This document shows, piece by piece, positions 1 through 10,976 of a DNA stretch of 64,000 nucleotides. The position numbers and the translations under genes are program-made. The notes under the pieces were generated by a model. That model was not told where the DNA came from and did no database searches. It saw only the letters and a program-made list of their open reading frames with translations. How positions within the stretch are numbered: position 1 is the first letter of the stretch; every line of letters starts with the position of its first letter. This DNA is from Linum tenue (lineage: Eukaryota; Streptophyta; Magnoliopsida; Malpighiales; Linaceae): NCBI GenBank assembly GCA_946122785.1, contig CAMGYJ010000011.1, forward strand, positions 19,344,001-19,408,000. Reading direction: 5' to 3'.

Positions 1-624
1 CAAGTGGAGAGGATGGTTGTGCTGGCAGATCGACTCGATGAAGTACATGACCCTCTTGGTGATGGCGCTGGCACTGTCTGAAGCTGGGGTGTAAGACTTT
101 GCCAGCAGGTGGTGGAGAATGCGGTTGTCGAGGTGCAGGGTGGTGGCCTTCGTTTTCCCGGCCGAGAAGGGACGTTGGCCTGGCCGAGCAAGGCGGGTGT
201 ACAGCGTCCTGAAGTTCATGTCCGGCGGGTCGCTGACCTCGGTGACGTAGTCCTCACCATCGGCCAGGCCGAGGTCGAGAGTAGTGGCCAGCTCGTGGTA
301 GCTCATAGATCGGGGTGCACCGCCGAGCCGGAATTTGACGGCTGCACCGTCTGTCCAATCCTCTGTGGATGCGTGCTTGAAGGTCGTGTAGAACTCCAGC
401 ACGGGCTCGTAGTAAACCTTCTCGTGGATGGAGAGCAGACGGCGCCATGGGCGGTTGGTGACGATGGCGGAGAAGTGCTCGTAGTAGTGCAACTTCTGAA
501 ACTCCCGCTTGGACCAGCAATGGTGCTGCCCAAATGAGCATGCTAGGACTTGCTTGAAAAGATCCTGGTAGGGGCCCCTCTTCAGATCCCGTATGAACGG
601 GTGCTTGAGATCGGGTTTCGACAT
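1..624 (-). CDS. ATHILA-type retrotransposon ORF (env-region/ORF-1-like), partial at window edge
   Basis: The minus-strand frame stays open for 208 codons from an ATG at 624 to the window edge, with no stop or frameshift, unlike most transposon genes here. The product begins MSKPDLKHPFIRDLKRG and holds a conserved block around YYEHFSAIVTNRPWRRLL and YYEPVLEFYTTF, followed by SAGKTKATTLHLDNRILHHLLAKSY. From family knowledge this layout matches the plant ATHILA ORF-1 / putative plant transposon domain found downstream of the polyprotein in Athila-like gypsy elements; its function is unsettled (often called env-like). A pyrimidine-rich tract ending in TTTTGCAG stops 4 bases before the ATG and looks like a splice acceptor (AG at 629-630), so the ORF may be expressed from a spliced RNA. 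An inverted, truncated copy lies at 4741-5024. The identification is by pattern recognition. Confidence 0.65.
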   Translation of the reverse strand, partial: MSKPDLKHPFIRDLKRGPYQDLFKQVLACSFGQHHCWSKREFQKLHYYEHFSAIVTNRPWRRLLSIHEKVYYEPVLEFYTTFKHASTEDWTDGAAVKFRLGGAPRSMSYHELATTLDLGLADGEDYVTEVSDPPDMNFRTLYTRLARPGQRPFSAGKTKATTLHLDNRILHHLLAKSYTPASDSASAITKRVMYFIESICQHNHPLHL

Positions 625-1428
625 TGTCCTGCAAAAGAACAACCCAAAGTGGAACCAAAAGAGCCAAAGAAAAGGTTAATCACACCCCCACGCTTAAGAA
701 CAGAAAACAGCCTAACCATGGTTTCATTCATAGTTCGGGGGTCAAAAACTCGATAAATCAAGCATAATCTGAGTGGGGGTGCACATTCACGATAAAGTAG
801 GCAACTTAAGGTTCACATCCATAGCAAATACACCTTCAAAGCACAACATTAAGGGCCCCAACCGGTGCCCACAACATGGCATGAAAAACAGGCATTTCAT
901 CGAACACCTTGTGTGCACTATTAAGTTAAGCATGAAATGGGCAAAATTCTTGCACACAAGGGCTCAAACAAGCAAGGGGGACATTGCCCAACACAATTCA
1001 GACATAATCCAAGCATTCCCCTCAATCAATTGCACAAAATTCACAAGATTCAAAGAGGTTCTCTAAACATGCACCCTAACACCCAATTCTCCATAATTAA
1101 CATAGTTAAGGGTAAAATCAAACCTGGAGACTCAAGTAGAGGGGTAGGGGATGAGGAAGGGAAGGCGGTGGAAGCGACGAAAAGCCGAAAAAATGCCCGG
1201 AAATGCTCGTTGGAGCCTCGCCGGAAATCACCTCCGGTGACTCAAAATCGATCCAAATCCCCTAAAAAACGAGGGATAGGCCGATAATGGTGAGGGAAGG
1301 GTGGGTGTGGTGTTGGATTTGTGAAAAACCGACCAAAAATGGCCGAAAATCGGCAAGAAGGGTGAAAAGGCGCGGTTTTCCGACGAGGGGGAGAGGTTTC
1401 CGGCGAGTGATTTTGAATTTTCTGACCA
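625..1428 (-). other. Non-coding spacer of the left Athila-type element
   Basis: About 800 bases with no convincing coding frame on either strand. Read on the minus strand it leads into the ATHILA-like ORF and ends with a pyrimidine-rich tract and TTTTGCAG. The stretch at about 1140-1400 is GA/GGTG-rich with CGGCGAG and CCGGAAA words. I see no terminal repeats or host gene in it. Confidence 0.4.
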
Positions 1429-1795
1429 CTCGGCCGTGTCGGCCGAATTTATAACCCGTGGCTCGGCCACACGGGCAGGCTCACACAGTCGTGTGAGGTG
1501 CAGGTTGTGCCCGTGTTGGCCGACACGGCCAGGCCGAGGAAATCCACACGGCCGTGCGAATTGCACAACTGGCCGTGTGGAAATTGCCGAGAGCTCACAC
1601 GGCCAAGGGGTCAAATCCACACGGCCGTGTGAGAATAAGAGATGCCCGTGTCGGCCACACGACCAGGCCGAGGCAAGCCACACGGCCAGGCCATGCGAAT
1701 TTCACATTTGGCCGTGTGGAATTTGCCGAGAGCTCACACGGCCATAGGTTCAAAACCACACGGCCGTGTGAGTTTCAGGCATGGCCGTGTGAACT
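1429..1795. repeat. Array of ACACGGCC/GGCCGTGT palindromes
   Basis: About 20 copies of ACACGGCC or its reverse complement GGCCGTGT occur in about 370 bases, several forming the full palindrome CACACGGCCGTGTG. They are separated by unrelated 10-30-base linkers, so this is not a simple tandem repeat. The same motif recurs inside two LTRs at 5900-6030 and 10075-10290. Short frames through the array (runs of TRPCE and HGRV) are by-products of the repeat, not genes. Confidence 0.85.
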
Positions 1796-2005
1796 GCTTG
1801 AGCCCCGAATTCAAACTGTTTTCACTCAAAAACGACATTCGAATTTGGAACAACACCTCAAGACTCAAAAAACACAAAAATCAAAATGAAAAAGGTAAAA
1901 AAATGCAAACCTCGGTGGGGTTGCCTCCCCACAAGTGCTTCTTTACCGTCTTTTAGCTGGACGCCAGTAGCGTGGATGCTCAGTGAGGTGAAGGAGCAGG
2001 TGCCT

Positions 2006-4595
2006 TCAAGAGCGGATCCAAGGCGGTCGAGGTTCAGGATGCGGGACCAGCTCATAGTGGTCTCCGGTTTGCTTGCGAGCAAGCTTAGCTACCTGCAGCT
2101 TCGGCCGCCACTCCTCCCTGATTTTGGTGTCTGATAATGGAGTGGATGGGAGTGGCGGCGAAGATAAGGGAGGGGAATCCTGCAAAATGGGAAGCACAGA
2201 AGGATACACGACAGACTCGTGCTCCTGGTGAGAAACAGCATGCAACGGCGATGAAGCAGGAAGAGTATTAGCAATAGAAAAGGTTATTCGCTCCTCGCCA
2301 TCCCTCAAAACTAAGGTCCCATCATGTACATCTATGAGAGCCTTGGCGGTGTCCAGGAAAGGCCTTCCCAATATAAGGGGCACTTCGGTGTCCTCATTGA
2401 TATCCAAGACAACAAAATCCACAGGATAAACGAATTTGCCAACCTTAACCAGAAGGTCTTCCACTATGCCCCTAGGATGAACTATAGATCAGTCAGCTAA
2501 TTGAAGGCTCATCCTAGTCGCACGGGGTTCACCTACGCCTAGTTTCTTGAACAATTTATACGGCATGACATTGATACTAGCACCTAGATCCGCCAAGGAC
2601 CTCTCTACATGCAATTTATCGATAGAGAACGGGATAGTAAAACTACCTGGGTCCTTCTGCGGAAGCTTGTTCTGCAGAATGGCCGAGCACTCCTCGCTGA
2701 GCTCCACAGTGGCCAGCTCACTCAGCTTCTGCTTCTTTGAGAGAAGATCTTTCAGAAACTTCGCATACTTAGGCATTTGAGATAGTGCCTCCAGGAAGGG
2801 CACTTGGACATTCAGCTTCCTAAGCATGGACATGAAGTTTTCGAACTCTGCCTCCAGCCTGTCTTTGTGCAACCGAGTAGGGAAGGGGAGTTTCGGGATA
2901 TACTCCTTCACTACCGGTTGCGGCTTAGGTGCAGGCACCTCAACCTCCTTGTATGCTTCTTCTTCAACCGCTGGAGATGCTAGGAAAGGGGTCTCTCTCT
3001 CTCTTATTCCCGAACAGGTGGATCAATAGTCATCTTGCCACTCCTGGTTGTGATGGCATTACAGTGGGCATTCGGGTCCTTTGGATTAGGAATGGTATGA
3101 CCCGGCAAGGTACCTGTAGCCCTCTGCGCCACTGCTTGAGCCACGCTCCCCAGCTGGGTTTGGATATCCTGCAAGACAGCCTGCATGTTCCTCTGGCCAG
3201 CTTCAAGAGCCAGGAATTTACCCGAGGCCTTTTCCATGAACTGCTCAATATTGTTGAATTTCTGAGCAGTAGAACTGGGGATGCAGGTGCTGCCGCTAGT
3301 TGCTGGAAAGGTCGTGGTTGTGGTTGAGCCGCATGCCCCTGCATGGGCTGGTAGAGAGACTGCTGCTGCTACTGCTGCTGCTGGAATTGCCCCTGTATGG
3401 GCTGATATGGTGGTCACCGGAAGCCCGGCGGTCCTTGGGAGGCTGGTGGTCTAGGATTTGCTCATGCCCAGGAGAAGTTGGAATGCTGGCGACACCCCTC
3501 ATTGTACGTGTTGCTGTAGGGGTCATTGCGCCTAGCATTATTGATGAAGTTCACCTGCTCCTGGGGTGTAGTCGACTCCCTCATCGCCTGGCAATCTTCC
3601 ACAGTGTGATGGGTGCTCTCGCACCACTGGTAGTGCATCGCCTGCTGCTGTCCGGTCCAGGGAATCATCCCTGATCGATCTATGGCTGAAACCAGCTTCG
3701 ACACCACCTGCACCAAATCAGATGACTGGGTGGCTACAACATGCACACCCCGCCCTGGTGCTCGTCTCGATCTCCTGGCCGTTCCCCAATCATACCCGTT
3801 CTCTGCCATCTCCTCAAAGAGTTGATTCAGCTGTGGCGGTGTTTTGGTCAGCATGTTCCCGCCACAAAGCGAGTCAATCAACTGTTTGTCTTCTGGGAAG
3901 AGGGCGTGATAGAAGGTGCTCACCTTGAAAGCATCATTGAAACCATGATTTGGACACCTCAGGAAGAGACTGTTGTATCTCTCCCATGCGTCCCGGATGG
4001 TCTCATCTTCATCCTGGGGAAAGTGGGTGATCTGCTTCTGCAAGTCCGCCGTTTTTTATGGAGGATGATAGCGGGTGAGGAACTTATCCGCCAGGTTGGC
4101 GAACGTGGTGATAGAGCCTGGAGGTCGAGTGTCTAGCCACTCCTTGGCCTGGCCCTCCAGATTAAACGGGAAGTACCTCAGCTGGATGGCATCGGCTGGG
4201 ACCCCATTTATCTTGATTCCATCGATCAGCTCGTGGAATCTCCTCAAATGTGATCGGGGGCACTCCCCCTCCTTGCCACAGAACACCACTGAACCGCGCA
4301 GCATTGTGATGACCGAGGTGCTCACCTCAAAGTTGTTTGCTGGCACATGAGGGTGTTGAATGGGTGACCTCATGTCCGCGGCTCTGGCGGTCCAGTAGGA
4401 TCCCATGGTCTGCTCCTCAGGAATGACCACATCATGGTCCTGTGGGTCAGCCATCTCCTCTTCGTCAGTGATCTGTAGCTGTGCTAGCGCCTCCTCCGCA
4501 GCCAGTCGCGCCTTTAGAGCCCGCTTGAAGTTCCTGCAGGTCCGTTCAAGCTCCTGGTCTAATGGTAGTAGTTCTCCTGACTGGCTACGGGTCAT
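2006..4595 (-). pseudogene. Broken gag-protease polyprotein of an Athila-like/TR-GAG LTR element
   Basis: On the minus strand the start MTRSQSGELLPLDQELERTC at 4595 leads into a retrotransposon gag domain (LADKFLTRYHPP, then QITHFPQDEDETIRDAWERY, CPNHGFNDAF, GGNMLTKTPPQLNQLF), a Q/P-rich linker, and a retropepsin-like domain with LADLGASINVMPYKLFKKL and ILGRPFL. The protease shows DLG where retroviral enzymes have DTG/DSG, as is common in plant Athila/Tat proteins. The frame is broken by stops near 4053, 3459 and 2486 and by two frame changes; one lies in a CTCTCT run near 3000. The stop near 2486 is TGA where the related copy at 37309 has CGA (LAD-R-S). No reverse transcriptase, RNase H or integrase follows. 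The layout equals that of the complete element at 33628-40570, so this is probably a relative of that non-autonomous family. Confidence 0.85.
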
Positions 4596-4740
4596 GCACT
4601 ACCTGCACACAACCAGCAAAGGCAACCCGTGAAGGCACACAGGTGGAAGAGAAAACAATGCAGTAAAGAAAAAGCTAGAGTAACAAATTTTCACGTTTTC
4701 CCAATAACCTAGAGGAGTAACAAATTTTCACGTTTCGACA
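4596..4740 (-). other. Gag leader of the broken Athila-like element, lacking its primer-binding site
   Basis: The minus-strand sequence just before the gag ATG resembles the leader of the intact relative (34992-35115), including words like GTGCCTTCACGGGTT and GTGTGCAGGTAGTGCATGACC. Where the intact element has LTR end plus primer-binding site, this copy has the inverted ATHILA fragment instead. A short direct repeat, GTAACAAATTTTCACGTTT, occurs twice (about 4679 and 4717). Confidence 0.55.
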
Positions 4741-5024
4741 TTGTTCTTTTGCAGGACAATGTCGAAACCCGACCTCAAGCACCCGTTCATACGGGATCTG
4801 AAGAGGGGCCCCTACCAGGATCGTTTCAAGCAAGTCCTGGCATGCTCGTTTGGGCAGCACCATTGCTGGTCCAAGCGGGAGTTTCAGAAGTTGCACTGCT
4901 ACGAGCACTTCTCCGCCATCGTCACTAACCGCCCGTGGCGCCGTCTGCTCTCCATCCACGAGAAGGTTTACTACGAGCCCGTGCTGGAGTTCTACACGAC
5001 CTTCAAGCATGCATCCACAGAGGC
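4741..5024 (+). pseudogene. Inverted, truncated ATHILA-type ORF fragment
   Basis: The plus strand encodes MSKPDLKHPFIRDLKRGPY and continues through the block that also opens the minus-strand ORF at 1-624, nearly identical for about 90 residues. Upstream it even keeps the TTCTTTTGCAG acceptor-like tract. The match stops at CCACAGAGG (about 5023), where the sequence changes abruptly to the LTR end GGCCAAGTGTAACC. The fragment is therefore a rearranged inverted copy joined to an LTR, with a few shared bases (GG/GGC) at the joint. Confidence 0.8.
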
Positions 5025-6382
5025 CAAGTGTAACCAATGAAAGGGACTGCAATATAGTGGCACAAGTAATAAATATCGAATCAACGGGTCTCTAGAGTTA
5101 CTATTACTCAGCTTCAGTTCATTATCTAGCAAACTAGATTAAGGATTGATTTATAAACTACTCTACTGACTACTCTACTAATTACAAGTTGGGAACTCAC
5201 TTAGGTATGATTCCCCCTAGTTCCTCAATTAGGTCCAAGTTTCAATTACCTTTGGTTGATCTACTGTTGATTAAACTGTGGAAGATCCTAAATTAGCTTG
5301 GAATCTCTTAAGCTGACCAAGCCCTCTTTGACAGAATACCCGGCAGGCGACTAGCGTTCACCGGGATAGACTGCTAAGGAGATTCACACATATCTCCACT
5401 ACTGGAATGAATTCCAGTACAAAGCAGTGAATTGATTGACTCTTGCACAACCAATTCACCACTATCAATCAAGGAAGCTCTCTTAACCTAATCAGATTCT
5501 ATCTATCATAGGTTAAAGCAGAAATCAAGAGAATTTGATCAAGATTCAATTGACTCAATAAATCATGCCTCAATCGATTATAATCAAACAATATAGCATC
5601 TAAAACTTCATACAAGAAAGATCCTAACACATGGAACTAGGGTTCCTTAAAACCTAAGTGAAGGGAAGTTACTCCATAGAGAAGAGAGAGACTGCAGAAA
5701 TCTGATCTAGATCTTCAATCTCCATCTCCAAGTTTGATTCCCGAGCTCCAATGGCGAAGAAATACTCCAAAATAGCTCCAAGAATGTTCCCAAGTCGCTC
5801 TCTCTCTCTAGGGTTCGTCCCTTGGGTGTTTGGGAACCAAAAACCCAGCTCTCCCCTTTCCTTTTGCTGAAAATCGGGTTCTAAACAGAACTTCCCGATC
5901 ACGCGGCCAGGCCACATGACCGTGTGGCTTTCCCTGCTGCTCGTGTGAAGGCTCGGTGATTTGCACACGGCCATATGGCCAGGTCACACGGCCGTGTGGG
6001 TTTTTAGGCTTGCCCGTGTGGCTTGCTCAGCCTCTGTTTAATGCTTCGTTTCTCCCTCGTCCGGACTCCGAATCAGTCGCTGTTTGATCCCAGAAGCTCG
6101 TAGTCTCGTCCTCTTTCTTTTCATGACAAGATTCCATGATTATTTGTCCATAATAGGAGGTATAAGTCCATTATTCCTTAGGTCATGCTCGTGTTTCTTC
6201 TCCTTAATTGCAAAATGATCTCCGATTGACTTGAAACTTGCGCCTATGCTTCAATTTACATGCTAGGACCTGAAATGTGACAAAGGAACACAACCTAGCG
6301 TAAAATAGTCCAAGAAAGCAGAAACTCACGCCAAAATGATCAAGAAAAGAGGGTGCAAACATGTGCAAATCCGATGTTATCA
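5024..6382 (-). repeat. Athila-type LTR, missing its last ~25 bases
   Basis: Read on the minus strand it starts TGATAACATCGGATTTGCAC at 6382, right after the polypurine-like tract AGTGTGGGGGAATT. It ends near 5024 with TTGGTTACACTTGGCC, about 25 bases short of the end seen in the related solo LTR at 49402-50732. The downstream half (first exon-like block, CTCTATGGAGTAACTTCCCTT, and the GCTTAATCTAG-type region) is most like that solo LTR. The palindrome block differs: GGCCGTGTGG-type here (5900-6030), TACCCGGTCGGG-type there. Confidence 0.8.
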
Positions 6383-7799
6383 AATTCCCCCACACTTAAC
6401 CGTTTGCTTGTCCCCAAGCAAACCTAACTCAAACCAATGCAGCTCTCCAGACCTCTATAGCAACAAACAACCCCGATCGTCGGTAGAGGATTTCCTAGAT
6501 CATATAGCAGCTTACGAGGTCAACTGGTCTTCTAAGACGTCCCCTATCTCTCTCAATGCGAGTACTAGACTCAAGCCAGGACCATGAGAAGAAGTGGAAG
6601 TAAGACAGCCAGTTCACGGAAAAAGGGACTCACACCATTCACAACCAAGGACTCGTTGTACCGGGGGTGCTCTTTCACTTCATTTCACCGTTGGAACCCC
6701 TTTTTGCACTTTCATTTACATTTCTTTTTCTCTTTTTTTCTTCATTCACTTGGCGGGGGTTCCAACTGCAGTCTTTTGCACGATCGACCCTTATTAGTCG
6801 AGCAAGAGCAATTTTTGTACATCTGGCGCTCGCCAGAGTACTTCTTTTAACTCCTTTTCCTCAACTCGTGTGGAGGATCAATGAAATTAAGGGGGGTCGG
6901 ATGCTCTATCCGTGCCCTTAAAAACACATCCTCGAGTAGGCAAACCGTTCAACGGGTGGAAGTTTTACTTGTACTCGAGACAGCTTAGCTTCACCTTGTA
7001 GGAGTACCCCACTAAGGATCACTAAAATCTCTTCCAAAACCCGATTTTGTGCAATGAACGATGCCACACACATTGGCTTACCCCATGTTTAAGATTTTTG
7101 GTGATTTCGACATGGAGGACCAACTTCTTTTCATTTGCCACATGAGCACCCTGTTCAATACACGAGTCCATAACACAATTCAAACCGAGTCCACATTACC
7201 ACATGAATTCAACGGTCTTAGCTCCACTAATTCACAAAATCAACTGACACAGCAGAGAGCTAGATAGGAAAAATCTTATACTTCAACATCCTCCATAGTG
7301 CTACACTACCTCCCTAGGTTGCACATTACTATAGAGACTGTCGATTCAAAGCATACTGAGCAGGCAATTTGCAAGGAAACACGTACTTGGAGCCCTCAAA
7401 TTTAAAATTTTGGACAGTGGACTAGGCTCCACGCAAACAAATAGCCAAACATTCACCCGCATACATAATCGAACACCCCCCCCCCACACACACACACACA
7501 CTTAAGCATGACATTGTCCTCAATGGAGGAAAGATAAGGAGGGTATAACGAAGTTACCAGATCAAGGGTGAATGATGATGGACGGGTCAGGCGGTGCATT
7601 CTAAGAAGAGAGAGTAATCAGAACACAAACACCACACAAAATCTCACAAAGGTTGAGTTATTGACTCTAAAATCAAATAACAAAACTGACTCAGCCGAGG
7701 AGAAATAGAGAAAGAAATGCAAACCGAATGGTTGGTTTGCCTCCCAACAAGCGCTTCTTTCACGTCGTGAGTCGGACGATGGCTCCTAAGTTTCGGTCC

Positions 7800-9002
7800 A
7801 TGCTAGAACCTCCTTGAAGTTGAGGTTCTCGCCAATGAGGTGGAGTCGCAAGTCACGAGCATGTGGTATGACTGGTGATGGAAGCTCGTGCACTTGATGC
7901 AGATGAAGCCTTCATCCTCGAGACCTCTTCTTCTCTTCTCTCGTCTCATTGCCCCAAACCATATATGACAACATCGATTGACCACCATCGCGTCCACCAA
8001 GAGGGACCGATGTCGATGTGGCCTTGGTCTGGCAAAGAGACACTGCAAATGGGTCCTTGCTAAGCAGTTCCTCGAAGTTTGGTGGGGATATTACTTGTAT
8101 TATAGGGCCGGTGCAAGCCTCTTCCACCTCAACTTCATCCTCAGCCTGGACACCACTCGCTTCTTCAACCCCCCTTCCTTCTTCAAAATGTGGTCTCTCT
8201 CCTCAGAAAAGATCAAGAACTACCTCTTCTTTGCTTTCTTCCTCATCCTCCACAACTTCTTTCCTCACCCTTTCTCTCTCTTCTTCTTCCATAACTGATT
8301 GGAGAGCAAGTCGCCATGCAAGGTTCTTGATAAGTTCAGCTTACATCTCCTCGCTCGGGCCCAGCATGTCAGAGTGGAAATGGGGAAAGTTGTGATCCAC
8401 CACCAGAGGATACACTTGATCATGATTATCATGGGAGCTTTCCTTGACAACTTCTGTATGCTCCTCAACATCCTCATGATTTCCTTCTTCTTCCTCCACC
8501 TCTACTTGTATGGCAGCATAAAGGTTGTCTTGAGAAAAATGTGAACAGCCTTTCTCAATGACCTCTATGTGCTTCTTTATGCTCCAAAGGGTATCCTCTG
8601 TTTCACGGGGAAAGGAGAAGTCAGTTTGGGCAATGGCCTGGATATGAGGATCCATCTCGGGAAAGGATCTCTCAGGTACTCGAGCAATCTGCTCCACGAG
8701 AAGCCTCAAGTGATAGTTTGGATCTGGCTGTGGAGTGTAGCATGGCTCTACCGGATCACCCGTGAAGGCTGTGGCAAACTCAAGATCTGATGGCCCTTCT
8801 TATTGTGGGAGGAATTCTTCTTGATAAGGAGATTGTTCTTGAAATACCCAGGGGTCTGATTGTTCTTCGTAGTAGGGGGGTTGGTACTGAAACCCGACTC
8901 TCCATAGTCCTCTCCTCCTTGGTTACTCCAGGGAGTCTCGGGGTAATACCACTCGGATGGTGGTGGATACCCCCAATGATTGGAGAAGCCATGAGGGTCC
9001 AT
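7800..9002 (-). pseudogene. Degenerate ORF of the non-autonomous element (gag-position protein)
   Basis: The minus strand has an ATG at 9002, 114 bases after the primer-binding site, beginning MDPHGFSNHWGYPPPSEWYY. Frame changes and stops then follow, with coding-like pieces at about 8709-8341 (acidic, glutamate-rich, ending HFHSDMLGPSEEM) and 8127-7912 (IIQVISPPNFEELLSKDPFA). The position is where a gag gene would sit, but I recognise no gag, zinc-knuckle, protease or polymerase motif. I do not know the function; decayed hypothetical proteins in this place are common in plant non-autonomous LTR elements. Confidence 0.45.
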
Positions 9003-9115
9003 GATTCAGATTTGCACCAACAAAAACAAAAAACACCCAAGTGAAAAGCAAGGGTGGAAAACAAAAGAAAAACGCTAAAGTAACAAACTTCTGCCTTTCC
9101 TAATAATCTAGAAAG

Positions 9116-9133
9116 TCCCCGACAACGGCGCCA
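9116..9133 (-). promoter_or_regulatory. Primer-binding site, tRNA-Asp type
   Basis: The minus strand reads TGGCGCCGTTGTCGGGGA, complementary to the 3' end of plant tRNA-Asp with one difference from the site at 34974-34991. It starts 6 bases inside the 5' LTR boundary. It fixes the orientation of the element and the inner end of the LTR. Confidence 0.8.
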
Positions 9134-9139
9134 AAAACT

Positions 9140-10488
9140 TGACACACCAAAACACAACACCAAACTGCGACCAAGTGTAATCGCAGCCCGGAAATGCAGT
9201 AACAGGCAAGTTCTATTATCAACCCGGGGTCAAGATCTACTGCCTACTCCGTGATTATCTATTATCTAGCCAACTAATTCGAGTGATTGTTGTTTAAAGT
9301 AAAAGCAGTAAAAAGCAGGAAATGGTTCGCTTTTCTAAAGCAGGGAAGAGTCACTCGGGAATGAGTCCCCCTAGCTCCTTAGTTAGGTTTCAATTGTAAT
9401 TACCCTGGGTTGATTTACTGTTGATTAAACTGCTGAAGATCCGACAGTAGCTTGGAATCTCTTAAGCTGACCAAGCCCTCTCAGTCTAACTACCCGGCAG
9501 ACAACTAGTCTTCACCGGGATAGAAAGCTGAGGCTATGAACACAGAACTCCACTACTATAATTGGATTCCAGTACAAAGCAGTAAACTGACTAACTCTCG
9601 TATAGACAATCTCCTACTACCGAATGATGTAGCTCTAACAACCTAATCAGATTCTATCTATCTCAGGTTGCAGCAGAAATCAAGAAAAGCTGATCAGACT
9701 TCAATCAATTCAATGAATCATGCATCATTCGATTAAAACCAAATAGGATAATCATCCCAAGTTATTACAATCAAATCCCTAACACACGGAACTAGGGTTC
9801 TTCATACCCAAGTGAGAGAAAGGTTCTACTCCATAGAGAGAGAGAGGAAAACAGAAATCAGAGTAGTCATACTCATAAAGATGAGGAAATCTGCTCTGGG
9901 ATGTCAATCTTCACTCCTGGGGACGCAATCTGGGATTCAATGGTGAGAAATCCACTCCAAATAGCTCCTAGGGTTTGTTCTTTGCTCTTTCTCTCTCTAA
10001 AACTCTGTTTTTGCTCCAGAAAATCGATTCCCTCACTTGTGGCTCGGAATTGGGTAAAAACCAAGATTTCCCGACTCACACGGGCAGGCCACACGGCCGT
10101 GTGGCTCACCTAGTTGCTTGTGTGGCTTCCAAAACGCTGCGTCTCGATTAATCGAACTTCAGGCTTCCCACACGGCCAGAGTCACACGGCCGTGTGGAAT
10201 TTTCACCATGCCCGTGTTTGCTCTCGGCACAAACCACACGGCCACAAGGGTGACTTGCACGGCCGTGTGGGTTCCAGGAATGCCCGTGTGGCTTCCTCAG
10301 CACCTCGCCACGCATCCGATCTTCGTCCAATCGCCCCCAAATTCGCTCCCAAGCCTCCATTCACGTACTAGGACCTGAAATATCACAAACAAGCACAACC
10401 TAGCGTGAAATCGGCCTAAAACACGAGAAACCACATCTCAAACGGTGTAAGAATAGGGGTAAAAACATGTGTAATTAACGGTCTATCA
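9140..10488 (-). repeat. 5' LTR of the non-autonomous Athila-like element
   Basis: On the minus strand the LTR starts TGATAGACCGTTAATTACAC at 10488 and ends CA at 9140, next to the primer-binding site. Length 1349 bp. It contains GGCCGTGTG palindromes at about 10075-10290, roughly 200-410 bases from its start. The outer boundary lies against a truncated copia gag (10489 onward). Confidence 0.8.
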
Positions 10489-10760
10489 CCGCCCTCTGCA
10501 GGTTTCACGATGGTGCCGTCGACAATGCCAAGTTTATTCTTGACGATTAGGGCTTCCGTTATATCGGTAACTCATTCTCCATAATTGGAGTCGTTCAACG
10601 ATTCTCCAACGAACAGCTGACATGGATTGTCCGATTATTGGATCTTCAACGTTGCGGGAATAACAGGAGGAACCACAACGCCTCCACTGCCACCGCTAGA
10701 TTTGGTTATCACGTCGCTTGTCGGAAAGTCTCTGATCTTAGAAGACCAACCCTGATACCA
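10489..10760 (-). pseudogene. Start of a truncated Ty1/copia element: primer-binding site and gag N-terminus
   Basis: On the minus strand TGGTATCAGGGTTGG (10760-10746) is an initiator-Met-type primer-binding site. After it a reading frame rich in SGG/PPV leads to NDSNYGEWV and KLGIVDGTIVKP, the typical N-terminal gag block of copia elements. The frame contains at least one stop and is cut off at 10489 by the Athila-like LTR. The rest of this copia element is not seen in the window. Confidence 0.7.
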
Positions 10761-10976
10761 TGAAGGAGATTTCAAGAACGAGAACGTAAAGAACACAAGA
10801 CGCAGTATTTACGTGGTTCTTCTCATTCGATGTGAATGAGCTTACTCCACGGAGAATTATAGCTATCTCGAGCTTTTTCCTTAATGCACACAGCCGGTTA
10901 CAATGACAACTTATATACCCTACTCTCCATCGGCAGCTAGGGTTATACAAGGGGCAAAGACTTATGCACCCTCACA
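10761..10976 (-). repeat. 5' LTR of the truncated copia element
   Basis: About 216 bp, starting TGTGAGGGTGCATAAG and ending CTCCTTCA directly before the copia primer-binding site on the minus strand. It carries typical copia LTR words (TATATAAG-like TATA region, TCTCCGTGGAGTAAGCTC, ACCACGTAAATACTGCG). The outer edge is placed by the TG rule and could be off by a few bases. It interrupts the dioxygenase pseudogene next to it. Confidence 0.6.

Larger units (their letters stand above)
5024..10488 (-). mobile_element. Non-autonomous Athila-like LTR element with mismatched LTRs
   Basis: In minus orientation: 5' LTR 10488-9140, primer-binding site 9133-9116, internal region 9115-6383, 3' LTR 6382-5024. 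The internal region is only about 2.7 kb and has no pol genes. Its 3' part (6400-7500) is homologous to the 3' untranslated region of the element at 33628-40570. The two LTRs share architecture and scattered blocks but are clearly different subfamilies, so the element is either a recombinant or two elements fused. A (CA)n run follows a poly-C tract at about 7477-7501. I see no target-site duplication because the 3' LTR end is lost. Confidence 0.6.

Noticed and set aside
1436..1889. Several overlapping open frames (104-111 codons) through the ACACGGCC array
   Set aside because: Open on both strands only because the GC-rich repeat lacks stops; the products are repeated HGRV/TRPCE words with no domain.
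7477..7501. Poly-C followed by (CA)n
   Set aside because: Ordinary microsatellite inside the non-autonomous element; mentioned there only.
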